DNA from: Egicoccus sp. AB-alg2
GTDB taxonomy: Bacteria; Actinomycetota; Nitriliruptoria; Nitriliruptorales; Nitriliruptoraceae
Direction of reading: 5' to 3'
NCBI RefSeq assembly: GCF_041821065.1
Contig: NZ_JBGUAX010000005.1
Coordinates: 372,001-436,000, forward strand
Length of the DNA stretch: 64,000 nt
The translations under genes were made by a program, and so were the position numbers. Positions within the stretch are counted from its first letter, which is position 1. The number at the start of each line of letters is the position of its first letter. Below are positions 53,728-61,757 of this stretch, piece by piece. Under the pieces are notes generated by a model that was not told where the DNA came from, did no database searches, and saw only the letters and a program-made list of their open reading frames with translations.

Positions 53728-53917
53728 GCCGTTCGACGTCGAGGACGTCCAACGACTGGTCGCCCCGGTGGTGACGCGGTCGGGTGACCGCGAACTGCAG
53801 CAAGCGTTCCGGCGAACCGGCGGAAGCGCCAGGGTGCGCCACGGGCGAGCGGACCCCTTCCATTCTCGACGTCAGCGTCAGATCCGGTGGTGTCGCGACC
53901 GTGAGCGGCGGGTGCGG

Positions 53918-54973
53918 TCAGGCGGAGTCGCGGACGATGAGCGTCGTCGGCAGCACGACGTGGCGAGGTGCCTCCTCCCCCGCCAGGCGCGCCAGCAGCA
54001 GGTCCACCATCCGTGCGCCCAGTTCCTCGACGGGCTGTCGCACGGTCGTCAGTGGCGGCTGGGCGGAGCGAGCGACGACCGAGTCGTCGAAGCCCACGAC
54101 GGCGACGTCACCGGGTACCCGACGGCCGGCCGTGCTCAGCACCTGCAGTGCGCCGAGGGCGGCGAGGTCGGAGGCGGCGACCACGCCGTCGACGTCGGGC
54201 GCCGCGGCCAGCAGCCGCGCCATGGCGGCGGCGCCACCCTCGCGGGTGAAGTCCCCGGTCGTCTCGAGCTCGGCGGCCACGGGCAGGCCTCGGGCGACGT
54301 GGGCGTCGTGGTAGCCCGCGAGCCGGTCACGGCCGGCCACCATGTCGAGCGGCCCGGTCAGGATCCCGACGCGCCGGCGGCCCGCGGCCAGCAGGTACTC
54401 GGTGGCCACCGCCGCGCCGCCGCGGTTGTCGGCGTCGACCCAGGACACCTCGAGGTCCTCGACGTTGGGGCGGCCGCCCAGCACGATCGGCAGACCGGCG
54501 GCGTGGAGATCGCCGGCGAGCGGATCGTCCACGTGCAGGGACAACAGCAGGGCACCGTCGGCGTGCCCGCCGAGCAGGAAGCGCTCGACGCGCCGGCGCG
54601 CGTGCTCGCCGTCGGGGTCGTGCGCCGGGTCGGCGGCGGCCAGGAGCAGCGCCAGTTGCAGGTCCGTGCGGGCGATCGCCCGGCTGACCCCGCGGACGAC
54701 CGCCCCGAAGAACGGTTCGTCGAACACGCGCGACTCCGGCTCGCGCACGACCAGCGCCACCGTGCCGGTCCGGCGCGTCGCCAGCGAGCGGGCGGCCTGG
54801 TTCGGCACGTAGCCGAGGCGTGCGACGGCCGCTTCGACGGCGCGTCGCGCGGACGGCGACACGCGCGGGTTGCCGGTGACGACGCGGCTGACGGTCGACC
54901 GGGAGACGCCGGCAGCACGCGCGACCGCCTCGAGGGTCGGCGCCCCCGGCCGCGGCGTCCCGCCGGAGCTCAC
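53918..54973 (-). CDS. LacI-family repressor (CebR/CelR/BglR-like)
   Basis: 351 aa. The helix-turn-helix TLEAVARAAGVSRSTVSRVV and hinge region NQAARSLATRRTG precede a periplasmic-binding-type ligand domain (TVALVVREPES, GVVAASDLAALGAL, VPGDVAVVGFDDS, LTTVRQPVEELG). The recognition helix matches CebR-type repressors. GTG 54973 overlaps the beta-glucosidase stop (GTGA), so it is the second gene of a bgl-repressor operon whose promoter region holds a perfect CebR-type box; autoregulation is expected. Inducer probably a beta-glucoside or cello-oligosaccharide (inference). Confidence 0.92.
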   Translation of the reverse strand: MSSGGTPRPGAPTLEAVARAAGVSRSTVSRVVTGNPRVSPSARRAVEAAVARLGYVPNQAARSLATRRTGTVALVVREPESRVFDEPFFGAVVRGVSRAIARTDLQLALLLAAADPAHDPDGEHARRRVERFLLGGHADGALLLSLHVDDPLAGDLHAAGLPIVLGGRPNVEDLEVSWVDADNRGGAAVATEYLLAAGRRRVGILTGPLDMVAGRDRLAGYHDAHVARGLPVAAELETTGDFTREGGAAAMARLLAAAPDVDGVVAASDLAALGALQVLSTAGRRVPGDVAVVGFDDSVVARSAQPPLTTVRQPVEELGARMVDLLLARLAGEEAPRHVVLPTTLIVRDSA

Positions 54974-56349
54974 CCCACCGCCCCGGCGCGGTCGGCGAGC
55001 AGGGCGCGGTACCAGTGCGCCGACGCCTTCGGTGTGCGCCGCAAGGTGGCGCGGTCGACGTGCACGATGCCGAAGGTCGGCGCGTAGCCCTCGGCCCACT
55101 CGAAGTTGTCGAGCAGGGTCCACACGTAGAAGCCGCGCAGGTCCGCGCCGGCCTCGCCCGCCCGCGCGAACGCCTCGAGGTGGCCGTCGAGGTAGGCGAT
55201 GCGGTCCTGGTCGTCCACCTCGCCGCCGTCGCGGACCGGGTCCGGGAAGGCACCGCCGGTCTCGGTGACGGCCAGCGGTACCGCGTAGTCGGTGTGCAGG
55301 CGCGTGAGCAGGTCGAACAGGCCGCTGGCGTCGATGCTCCAGCCGAGGGCGCTGGCCGGGGCCGGACCGGGCACCTCGACGAGGTGGTCCTGCCCGGGTC
55401 CGGCGGGCGCCGGACCGGTGTGGCCGCTGGTGCGGGCGCCGACGTAGAGCGGCGTGTAGTAGTTGACGCCCAGCAGGTCGACGGGAGCGGCGATCTCCTG
55501 CAGGTCGCCCTCACGGTGCAGGGTCGCGAGATCGGCGATCGGGTCCCAGGCCGCCAGCACGTCGTCGGGGTAGGCCGCGCGGAACAGCGGATCGGTCCAG
55601 ACGCGGTTGCGCAGGCCGTCGGCGAGTTCTACGGCTGCCCGGTCGTCGGCGGCGTCGGACGCCGGACGCACCGGGGCGGGGTTCAGGACGATGCCGACCT
55701 GGGCGCCCGCGCCCAGCGTCTCGCGCAGGACCCGGCTCGCGCGCCCGTGGGCCAGCAGCAGATGGTGCGCGGCCGCCACGGCGCGGCGTGGGTCGCGCAC
55801 GCCGGGAGCATGGACGCCGAGGTCATAGCCCAGGAACGCCGAGCACCAGGGCTCGTTGAGCGTGCTCCAGTCGCGGACCCGGTCACCGAGGTGTTCGGCC
55901 ACGACCCGGGCGTAGCGGGCGAAGGCGTCGACGACCTCCCGTCGTTCCCAGCCGCCGGCGTCCTCCAGCACCTGGGGCAGGTCCCAGTGGTAGAGGGTCG
56001 CCAGCGGCCGGATGCCGCGCGCGAGCAGACCGTCGACGAGGCGGTCGTAGAAGGCCAGTCCGCGCGCCTCCACCTCCCGACCGTCAGGCAGGACGCGGGG
56101 CCAGGCGATCGAGAACCGGTAGCTGTCCACGCCGAGCCACGCGAGCAGGTCGAGGTCCTCCTCGAAGCGGTGGTAGTGGTCGCAGGCCACGTCGCCGGTC
56201 TCGCCACCGGCCACCGCGCCGGGCGTGTGGCTGAACGTGTCCCAGATGGACGGGGCGCGGCCGTCGACGTCGACCGCCCCCTCGATCTGGTAGCTGGACG
56301 TCGCCACGCCGTAGGTGACGGCTGGCAGCCGGTCCGCGGAGACGACCAT
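54970..56349 (-). CDS. GH1 beta-glucosidase
   Basis: 459 aa cytoplasmic family-1 glycosidase without signal peptide. It opens with TYGVATSSYQIEGA, has YRFSIAWPRVLPDG, LYHWDLPQVLEDAGGW, the acid/base Glu in STLNEPWCSAFLG, and GVNYYTPL. The nucleophile Glu is in AVTETGGAFPD: the usual T-E-N-G is T-E-T-G here. The end GFYVWTLLDNFEWAEGY is typical. ATG 56349 has AGGAG 6 nt upstream. It would split glucosides imported by the divergent ABC system. Confidence 0.93.
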   Translation of the reverse strand: MVVSADRLPAVTYGVATSSYQIEGAVDVDGRAPSIWDTFSHTPGAVAGGETGDVACDHYHRFEEDLDLLAWLGVDSYRFSIAWPRVLPDGREVEARGLAFYDRLVDGLLARGIRPLATLYHWDLPQVLEDAGGWERREVVDAFARYARVVAEHLGDRVRDWSTLNEPWCSAFLGYDLGVHAPGVRDPRRAVAAAHHLLLAHGRASRVLRETLGAGAQVGIVLNPAPVRPASDAADDRAAVELADGLRNRVWTDPLFRAAYPDDVLAAWDPIADLATLHREGDLQEIAAPVDLLGVNYYTPLYVGARTSGHTGPAPAGPGQDHLVEVPGPAPASALGWSIDASGLFDLLTRLHTDYAVPLAVTETGGAFPDPVRDGGEVDDQDRIAYLDGHLEAFARAGEAGADLRGFYVWTLLDNFEWAEGYAPTFGIVHVDRATLRRTPKASAHWYRALLADRAGAVG

Positions 56350-56469
56350 GTGGGGCTCCTGCTCCGGCGGTGGGCAGAGGATGCTTCGCGGGCGTCGCGC
56401 CCAGCGAGGCGGGGAAGGACACCGAACGCCCCCACGGTGACGGGCGGCCGTCGCGCCGGCCGCGCGTCG

Positions 56470-56483
56470 TGGGAGCGCTCCCA
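56470..56483. promoter_or_regulatory. CebR/CelR-type operator TGGGAGCGCTCCCA
   Basis: A perfect 14-bp palindrome, extended to 16 bp (GTGGGAGCGCTCCCAC, 56469-56484). It equals the published consensus bound by CebR of Streptomyces and CelR of Thermobifida. It lies 121 bp upstream of the beta-glucosidase start and 233 bp upstream of the binding-protein start. The LacI gene of this cluster is the obvious ligand-responsive partner. Confidence 0.9.
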
Positions 56484-56591
56484 CAGCATCCGGATCCCGG
56501 CCAGCATTGTCAACGCCGTGAGCGCCGCCCACCGGCAGCCGCGCGGTTGGCCGGGCTTTTGTCCCGAACCTGGCACGCCGTGGTCCCGAAT

Positions 56592-56615
56592 GACCTACGG
56601 TGGCGATCGTAGGTC
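56592..56615. promoter_or_regulatory. Second palindrome in the glucoside promoter region
   Basis: GACCTACG (56592-56599), 8-bp spacer, exact complement CGTAGGTC (56608-56615), 101-124 bp upstream of the binding-protein gene. It does not resemble a LacI operator and points to a second regulator or a leader hairpin. Confidence 0.5.
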
Positions 56616-56715
56616 GGCTCCCGCGCCGCTCTACCGCCTGCCCGCTCGAGGGAGAGCGAGCGGTGAAACGTCCAGGGGCGTCGCGCGCCGGCGCCACGGA
56701 AGAAGGCTCACACGA

Positions 56716-58062
56716 ATGCGTCACACGAAGAGGTTGGTCGCGGCGATGGCCGCCGCCGCGCTCGCGTTGACCGCCTGCGGTAACGGTGATGACGGGGACA
56801 CCGCCGCGCCGGAGGGCGAGGGCGGCACCGCCGAGGGCGGCGAGGGCGACAGCGACATCAGCGGCGAGGAGGTGTCCGTCTTCGGTGCACCGACGAGCGT
56901 CGAGGGCGACGCCATCAACGCCGTGATCCAGGAGTACTTCAACGAGCCCACGGGCGCGAACGCGTTCTACGAGGGCTCGGACAGCTTCGAGTCGCAGGTG
57001 CAGATCCGCATCGACGGTGGCAACCCGCCGGACATCGCGATCTACCCGCAGCCCGGCGCCGTCGTCGACCAGGCCGAGCAGGGCAACGCCATCTCGCTCG
57101 AGTCGATGGGCTTCGACATCGCGGAGCTCGAGGAGCGCTTCGGCGAGTACCTGATCTCGCTCGGCGAGTACGAGGGCGAGCACTACGGCATCCCGACCAA
57201 CGTCAACTACAAGTCGCTCATCTGGTACAACATTCCGGTCTTCGAGGCCCAGGGCTACGAGATCCCGGAGACCTACGAGGACCTGGTCGCCCTCTCCGAG
57301 CAGATGGTCGCCGACGGCTACACCCCGTGGGCGATCGGGACCGGCTCCGACGACGCCACCGGCTGGCCCGCGACCGACTGGATGGAGGACATCGTCCTGC
57401 GCCAGGCGGGGCCGGACACCTACGACGGCTGGGTCAGCAACGAGGTGCCGTTCGACGACCCCGCCATCGTGGAGGCTGCCGAGACCTTCGACCAGATCCT
57501 CGACGGCGAGGGCTTCGTCGCGGGTGGCAAGTCGGCGATCCCGGACATCGACTTCCGCGACGCCCCCGACGGGATCATCGGTGACGAACCGCAGGCCCTG
57601 ATGCACCGGCAGGCGTCGTTCATCGTCAACTTCTTCCCCGAGGGCGCGGAGTTCGGGACCGACTACGGCGTGTTCCCGTTCCCGACCATCGACGGCAACG
57701 ACGGCGCGCTGATCGCCGGTGAGCTCGCGACCGTGTTCAACGACACACCGGCGGTCCGCGAATTCATCCGGGTCTTCACGGACACGGACGCGCAGTGCGC
57801 CCAGGGCACCTTCGAGGGCGTCGCCCGGATCTCGCCGAACGTCAACACGACGGCCGAGTGCTACGACGACGAGGTCGTGGCGACCTCGGCGGAGAACGTG
57901 CTGACCGCGCTGCGTGAGGGCACGGCTCGCTTCGACGCGTCGGACCTGATGCCGCCGCAGGTGGGCTCGGGCTCCTTCTGGACCGCCATGAACGAGTGGA
58001 TGCGGGGCGGCGACATCAACGCCCTGCTGACCGACGTCCAGAACAGCTGGCCGGCCGAGTAA
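56716..58062 (+). CDS. Extracellular glucoside-binding lipoprotein (AglE/CebE-like)
   Basis: 448 aa. The lipobox is LALTAC (Cys near 21), then an acidic Gly/Glu linker and a carbohydrate-binding domain (SFESQVQIRIDGGNPPDIAI, cut; YGIPTNVNYKSLIWYN; GYTPWAIGTGSDDATGWPATDW). The last phrase and the partner permeases resemble alpha-glucoside AglE systems, while the operator and the beta-glucosidase point to beta-glucosides, so substrate remains open. ATG 56716. A strong hairpin follows, separating it from the permease genes. Confidence 0.88.
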   Translation: MRHTKRLVAAMAAAALALTACGNGDDGDTAAPEGEGGTAEGGEGDSDISGEEVSVFGAPTSVEGDAINAVIQEYFNEPTGANAFYEGSDSFESQVQIRIDGGNPPDIAIYPQPGAVVDQAEQGNAISLESMGFDIAELEERFGEYLISLGEYEGEHYGIPTNVNYKSLIWYNIPVFEAQGYEIPETYEDLVALSEQMVADGYTPWAIGTGSDDATGWPATDWMEDIVLRQAGPDTYDGWVSNEVPFDDPAIVEAAETFDQILDGEGFVAGGKSAIPDIDFRDAPDGIIGDEPQALMHRQASFIVNFFPEGAEFGTDYGVFPFPTIDGNDGALIAGELATVFNDTPAVREFIRVFTDTDAQCAQGTFEGVARISPNVNTTAECYDDEVVATSAENVLTALREGTARFDASDLMPPQVGSGSFWTAMNEWMRGGDINALLTDVQNSWPAE

Positions 58063-58082
58063 CGACCGGCTCGTGGATCACG

Positions 58083-58114
58083 ACACGGGGGGCGTCGGCA
58101 GGCGCCCCCCGTGT
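58083..58114 (+). terminator. Intra-operon terminator between binding protein and permeases
   Basis: Perfect 12-bp stem ACACGGGGGGCG (58083-58094) and complement (58103-58114), 8-nt loop, 20 nt after the binding-protein stop and followed by TCGTGT. Partial read-through would keep permease levels below binding-protein levels. Confidence 0.75.
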
Positions 58115-58220
58115 TCGTGTCGGTAGCGCACGGACCAGCGCACCAGCGGGGAAACGCCGGCCGAGCCACCCCGGACTCGCTAGCGTTCGCCGGTAGGCGC
58201 GCACGACTGGGAGAGTTGCT

Positions 58221-59369
58221 GTGACGACCACCCCTCCTCCTCCCACCACCCAGCTCGAGGACGAGCAGACCGCCGCGGCCACGAGACTGCCGCCGGCCGG
58301 TCGCGCCGATCCGACCAAGCTCGCCATCAGCCTCGGACTGCTACTGCTCACGGCCGTCGTGTCACTGGCCGCGTTCGAGTGGATGCGCAACACGCGGGCG
58401 AGCACGGCGCTCGTCGTCGTGGTGGCCCTGGCCATCGGCGTGCTGGGCGTCTTCGCCTTCTACCTCCTGCTCGACCGCACGACGGACGCGCTGCCGCTGC
58501 GCATGCAGGAGACGGTGCGGCCCTGGGTCTTCGTCGGCCCGGCACTCGTGCTGTTGACGGTGTTCCTGCTCTACCCCGCGATCCGGACCATCCTGCTGGG
58601 CTTCCAGGACGCCAACGGCACCGCGTGGGTGGGGGCCGACAACTTCGTCAACATCTGGCGCGACGACTCGCTGCGTCGCTCGGTCATCAACACGCTGGCC
58701 TGGATGATCATCGTCCCGGCGCTCGCCGTCGGCATCGGCCTGGTCTTCGCCGTCCTCGCCGACCGCCTGCGGCGAGGCGAATCGGTGGCCAAGTCGCTGA
58801 TCTTCCTGCCGATGGCGATCTCGTTCGTCGGCGCCAGCGTCGTCTGGGCGTTCATCTACGACTACCAGGTGTTCGGTAACCAGACCGGCCTGCTCAACGG
58901 GATCATGGTCGCGCTCGGCCAGGACCCGGTGTCGTGGACCGGCGACTTCTACCCCTGGAACAACTTCTTCCTGATGGTCGTCATGGTCTGGATGCAGACC
59001 GGATTCGCCATGGTGATCCTGTCGGCGGCCATCAAGGGCGTGCCCGAGGACATCCTGGAGGCGGCGCGCATCGACGGCGCCACGGAATTCCAGGTCTTCC
59101 GACGCATCACCGTGCCGTCCATCATGTCGGCCATCGTGGTCGTGACCACCACGATGATCATCAACGTGCTGAAGATCTTCGACATCGTCTTCGTCATGAC
59201 GGGCGGCCGCGACGGCACCGAGGTCATCGCCGAACGCATGATCCGGTGGTTCTTCAACTTCCGGAACCAGGGACAGGGGGCGGCCATCGCGACCATGCTC
59301 TTCGTGCTCGTCCTGCCGGTGATGATCTGGAACGTCAAGCGCTTCCGCGAGGAGGAGGAGATCCGATGA
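58221..59369 (+). CDS. Sugar ABC permease (AglF-like) with N-terminal extension
   Basis: 382 aa. Two extra helices (about 33-52 and 62-82) precede the standard six-helix permease. The EAA loop is LEAARIDGATEFQVFRRITVP, and the end (IRWFFNFRNQGQGAAIATML, then KRFREEEEIR) matches AglF/GgtC-type permeases. GTG 58221 has GGGAG 7 nt upstream. The stop overlaps the next permease (ATGA). Confidence 0.9.
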   Translation: MTTTPPPPTTQLEDEQTAAATRLPPAGRADPTKLAISLGLLLLTAVVSLAAFEWMRNTRASTALVVVVALAIGVLGVFAFYLLLDRTTDALPLRMQETVRPWVFVGPALVLLTVFLLYPAIRTILLGFQDANGTAWVGADNFVNIWRDDSLRRSVINTLAWMIIVPALAVGIGLVFAVLADRLRRGESVAKSLIFLPMAISFVGASVVWAFIYDYQVFGNQTGLLNGIMVALGQDPVSWTGDFYPWNNFFLMVVMVWMQTGFAMVILSAAIKGVPEDILEAARIDGATEFQVFRRITVPSIMSAIVVVTTTMIINVLKIFDIVFVMTGGRDGTEVIAERMIRWFFNFRNQGQGAAIATMLFVLVLPVMIWNVKRFREEEEIR

Positions 59370-60322
59370 GCACCGCCACCGCGACTCCTGCCCCGGAGGC
59401 TCCGGCCCCGACCACGACCACCGGCAACGGCCGTGCTCCCGGCGGGGGCAGTGGCTGGTTCGTCCGCATCGCCGTGATCGGGATCGTGACGCTCTGGCTG
59501 ATCCCGACGGTCGGCCTGTTCATCTCCTCGTTCCGGACCCGGACGTTCATCGAGTCCGAGGGCTGGTGGACGGCGTTCGTGCGGCCCTTCGCCGAGGGCC
59601 AGTGGACGCTGGACAACTACGCCACCGTGCTCGGTCAGTCGCGCGGCTTCGGCAACGCCTTCATCAACAGCCTGGCCGTCACGATCCCGTCGACGGTCAT
59701 CCCGATCACGATCGCCATGTTCGCGGCGTACGCCTTCTCGTGGATGCACTTCCGCGGGCGCTACCTGCTCTTCGTCGGCGTGGTGGCGCTGATCGCCGTC
59801 CCGCTGCACGTGGCCCTGATCCCGATCCTGCGGCTGTACCAGCAGGGCATGGAGCTCTTCGGGATCACCATCTTCCCCGCCCTGCAACTGCAGGGCACCT
59901 TCCCGGCCATGTGGCTGGCGCATACGGGCTTCGGTCTGCCGCTGGCGATCTACCTGCTGCGCAACTACGTCGGGTCGCTGCCCTCGTCGATCATCGAGTC
60001 CGCGCGGGTCGACGGCGCCTCGCACATGCAGACGTTCACCCGACTGGTCGTCCCGCTGTCGGTCCCCGCGATCGCGGCGTTCGCCACGCTGCAGTTCCTG
60101 TGGGTCTGGAACGACCTGCTGGTCGCGCTCGTGTTCCTCGGCGGTACGCCCGACGTCCGGGTGCTGCAGATCGCGCTGGCCGACCTGCAGGGCGCGTTCG
60201 GCCAGAACCGGCACATCCTGCCGGCGGCGGCGTTCGTCACGATGGGTCTGCCGATGGTGGTGTTCTTCGCCCTCCAGCGCTTCTTCGTCCGCGGGCTGAC
60301 GGCGGGTGCGGTGAAGGGATGA
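59366..60322 (+). CDS. Sugar ABC permease (AglG-like)
   Basis: 318 aa, six helices after a 30-residue Ala/Pro/Thr cytoplasmic N-terminus. IPTVGLFISSFRTRTFIESEG resembles AglG, and the EAA motif is IESARVDGASHMQTFTRLVVP. Start and stop both overlap neighbours by ATGA, so translation is coupled from permease 1 to the membrane protein. No ATPase gene follows; an MsiK-like protein probably energises it. Confidence 0.9.
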   Translation: MSTATATPAPEAPAPTTTTGNGRAPGGGSGWFVRIAVIGIVTLWLIPTVGLFISSFRTRTFIESEGWWTAFVRPFAEGQWTLDNYATVLGQSRGFGNAFINSLAVTIPSTVIPITIAMFAAYAFSWMHFRGRYLLFVGVVALIAVPLHVALIPILRLYQQGMELFGITIFPALQLQGTFPAMWLAHTGFGLPLAIYLLRNYVGSLPSSIIESARVDGASHMQTFTRLVVPLSVPAIAAFATLQFLWVWNDLLVALVFLGGTPDVRVLQIALADLQGAFGQNRHILPAAAFVTMGLPMVVFFALQRFFVRGLTAGAVKG

Positions 60323-60885
60323 CGTTCCTCCCCCGGTTCGAGGGGGACGACGGCTCGGGCCGGCTGTTCAGCAGCCGGCCCCTGTCCTCCCGGGGGCGCT
60401 GGCTGGCCATCCTCGCGGCCAGTGCCGTGCTCCAGGTCGCCTACTGGCCCATCATCTTCGCGCTGGGCGCGTCCCATGCCGGCGATCCCGTGCCGGTCGA
60501 GCTGCTGCTGTTCGGGCTCGCCTTCGTCCCGGCCTCGTTCCTCGTGCTCGCCTTCACCTCGCGGCACCGCCGGGCACCCGGCGCGGTGTTGCGGGCGATG
60601 GGGCTGTTCCTGCTCGTCGGGCTACCGGTGGCGCTGCTCAATCCGGTGGTCGGTCTGGTCGCCGGGTTCGGCGCCGGCGGCATCGCCACGCTGCGCGCCC
60701 CGAGCGACAGCCGGCTGCGCCCACGCGCGATCGCGGTCGCCGCCGCCTCGGTCTACGCCCTGGCGCTGCTGACGGTGGGGCCTGACGAGTTGTTCGCGCT
60801 GCTCAGCGCCGCCGCACTGCCGTTCGCCGTCGTGGGCATCGCCGACGAGATCACGGTCGGGCGCCGCGGTGGCGGCGTCGCATGA
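60319..60885 (+). CDS. Hypothetical five-helix membrane protein in the glucoside operon
   Basis: 188 aa, no family recognised. Hydrophobic segments lie near residues 28-48, 58-80, 92-112, about 115-125 and 135-175. ATG 60319 overlaps the permease stop (ATGA) and its own stop overlaps the SGNH hydrolase start, so it is made as part of the transport operon. A role beside the transporter or in envelope work is guesswork. Confidence 0.65.
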   Translation: MTFLPRFEGDDGSGRLFSSRPLSSRGRWLAILAASAVLQVAYWPIIFALGASHAGDPVPVELLLFGLAFVPASFLVLAFTSRHRRAPGAVLRAMGLFLLVGLPVALLNPVVGLVAGFGAGGIATLRAPSDSRLRPRAIAVAAASVYALALLTVGPDELFALLSAAALPFAVVGIADEITVGRRGGGVA

Positions 60886-61694
60886 CGTCACCGCACGGTC
60901 CGGGCGCGGAGGCCGGTCGGGTGCGCTGGCGCCGCTACGTCGCGGTTGGCGACAGCACCACGGAGGGCATGGACGACCCCGACGGGGCGGGCGGCTACCG
61001 CGGCTGGGCGGACCGCTTCGCCGAGCACGTCGACCGCGCCCAGGGCGGCGGGCTCGAGTACGCCAACCTCGCCGTGCGCGGGCGCACCACGGCGGCGATC
61101 CGTGCCGAGCAGCTGCTGCCCGCGCTCGCGCTGGAACCGGACCTCGTCACGGTCGTCTCCGGCATGAACGACCTGCTGCGCCCGTCGTTCGACCTGCGCG
61201 GTGTCGTCCGTGACCTGCACGTGATGCAGGCCGCGTTCGTCCACGAAGGGGCGACGGTGCTGAGCTTCACGCTGCCGGACCTGTCCCCGGTGCTGCCGCT
61301 GGCGCGGCCGCTGGACGGGCGGCTGCGGGCCCTCAACGACGGCATCCGGCGCGCCTGCGAGCGTTCCGGCGCCCGGCTGCTGGATCTCGCGGCCCATCCG
61401 GTGGCCAGCGATCCGCGGCTGTGGAGCGAGGACCGGCTCCACGCCAACAGCGCCGGCCACGAGCGCATCGCGGACGCGCTCGCCCACCGGCTCGGCCTGC
61501 CCGGTGCCCGCGACGACTGGACCGAGCCGCTCCCACCGGCCCCGGCGCGCCGCCGCTCCGAGCTCGCCGCGGCGGAGCTGGCCTGGGCACGCACGCACCT
61601 CGGCCCGTGGCTGTACCGGCGCCTGCGTGGCCGGTCGTCCGGTGACGGGGTCAGCGCCAAGCGGCCGGTGCCTCGGCCCGTCTCCCCCCGCTGA
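60882..61694 (+). CDS. SGNH/GDSL-family esterase
   Basis: 270 aa. Block I is YVAVGDSTTEGMDD (nucleophile Ser), block II NLAVRGRTT (Gly), block III VVSGMNDLLRP (Asn), block V WSEDRLHANSAGHERIAD (Asp and His): all four catalytic blocks are present. No signal peptide, so it should act in the cytoplasm. A basic 60-residue C-terminal extension follows the fold. ATG 60882 overlaps the preceding stop. In this operon it might remove acetyl groups from imported oligosaccharides (inference). Confidence 0.87.
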   Translation: MTSPHGPGAEAGRVRWRRYVAVGDSTTEGMDDPDGAGGYRGWADRFAEHVDRAQGGGLEYANLAVRGRTTAAIRAEQLLPALALEPDLVTVVSGMNDLLRPSFDLRGVVRDLHVMQAAFVHEGATVLSFTLPDLSPVLPLARPLDGRLRALNDGIRRACERSGARLLDLAAHPVASDPRLWSEDRLHANSAGHERIADALAHRLGLPGARDDWTEPLPPAPARRRSELAAAELAWARTHLGPWLYRRLRGRSSGDGVSAKRPVPRPVSPR

Positions 61695-61697
61695 CCG

Positions 61698-61729
61698 GAC
61701 GTCGCGACCCCCCGCGGCCGGGGGACGTC
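61698..61729. terminator. Bidirectional hairpin between convergent genes
   Basis: GACGTC (61698-61703) pairs with GACGTC (61724-61729) around an inner CCCCC (61709-61713) and GGGGG (61720-61724) stem with GCGGCC loop. It lies between the SGNH esterase stop and the SLH protein stop. Confidence 0.55.
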
Positions 61730-61757
61730 TCCGGGTGCGACGGGCATCGACGAGCGG

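Larger units (their letters stand above)
56350..56715. other. 366-bp divergent promoter region of the glucoside cluster
   Basis: No gene. It contains a CebR-type operator, a second palindrome (both listed), two direct GTCCCGAA copies 22 bp apart (56561 and 56583), and a small GCTCG/CGAGC hairpin near 56645-56665 ahead of the transporter gene. Two promoters facing outward are expected. Confidence 0.6.
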
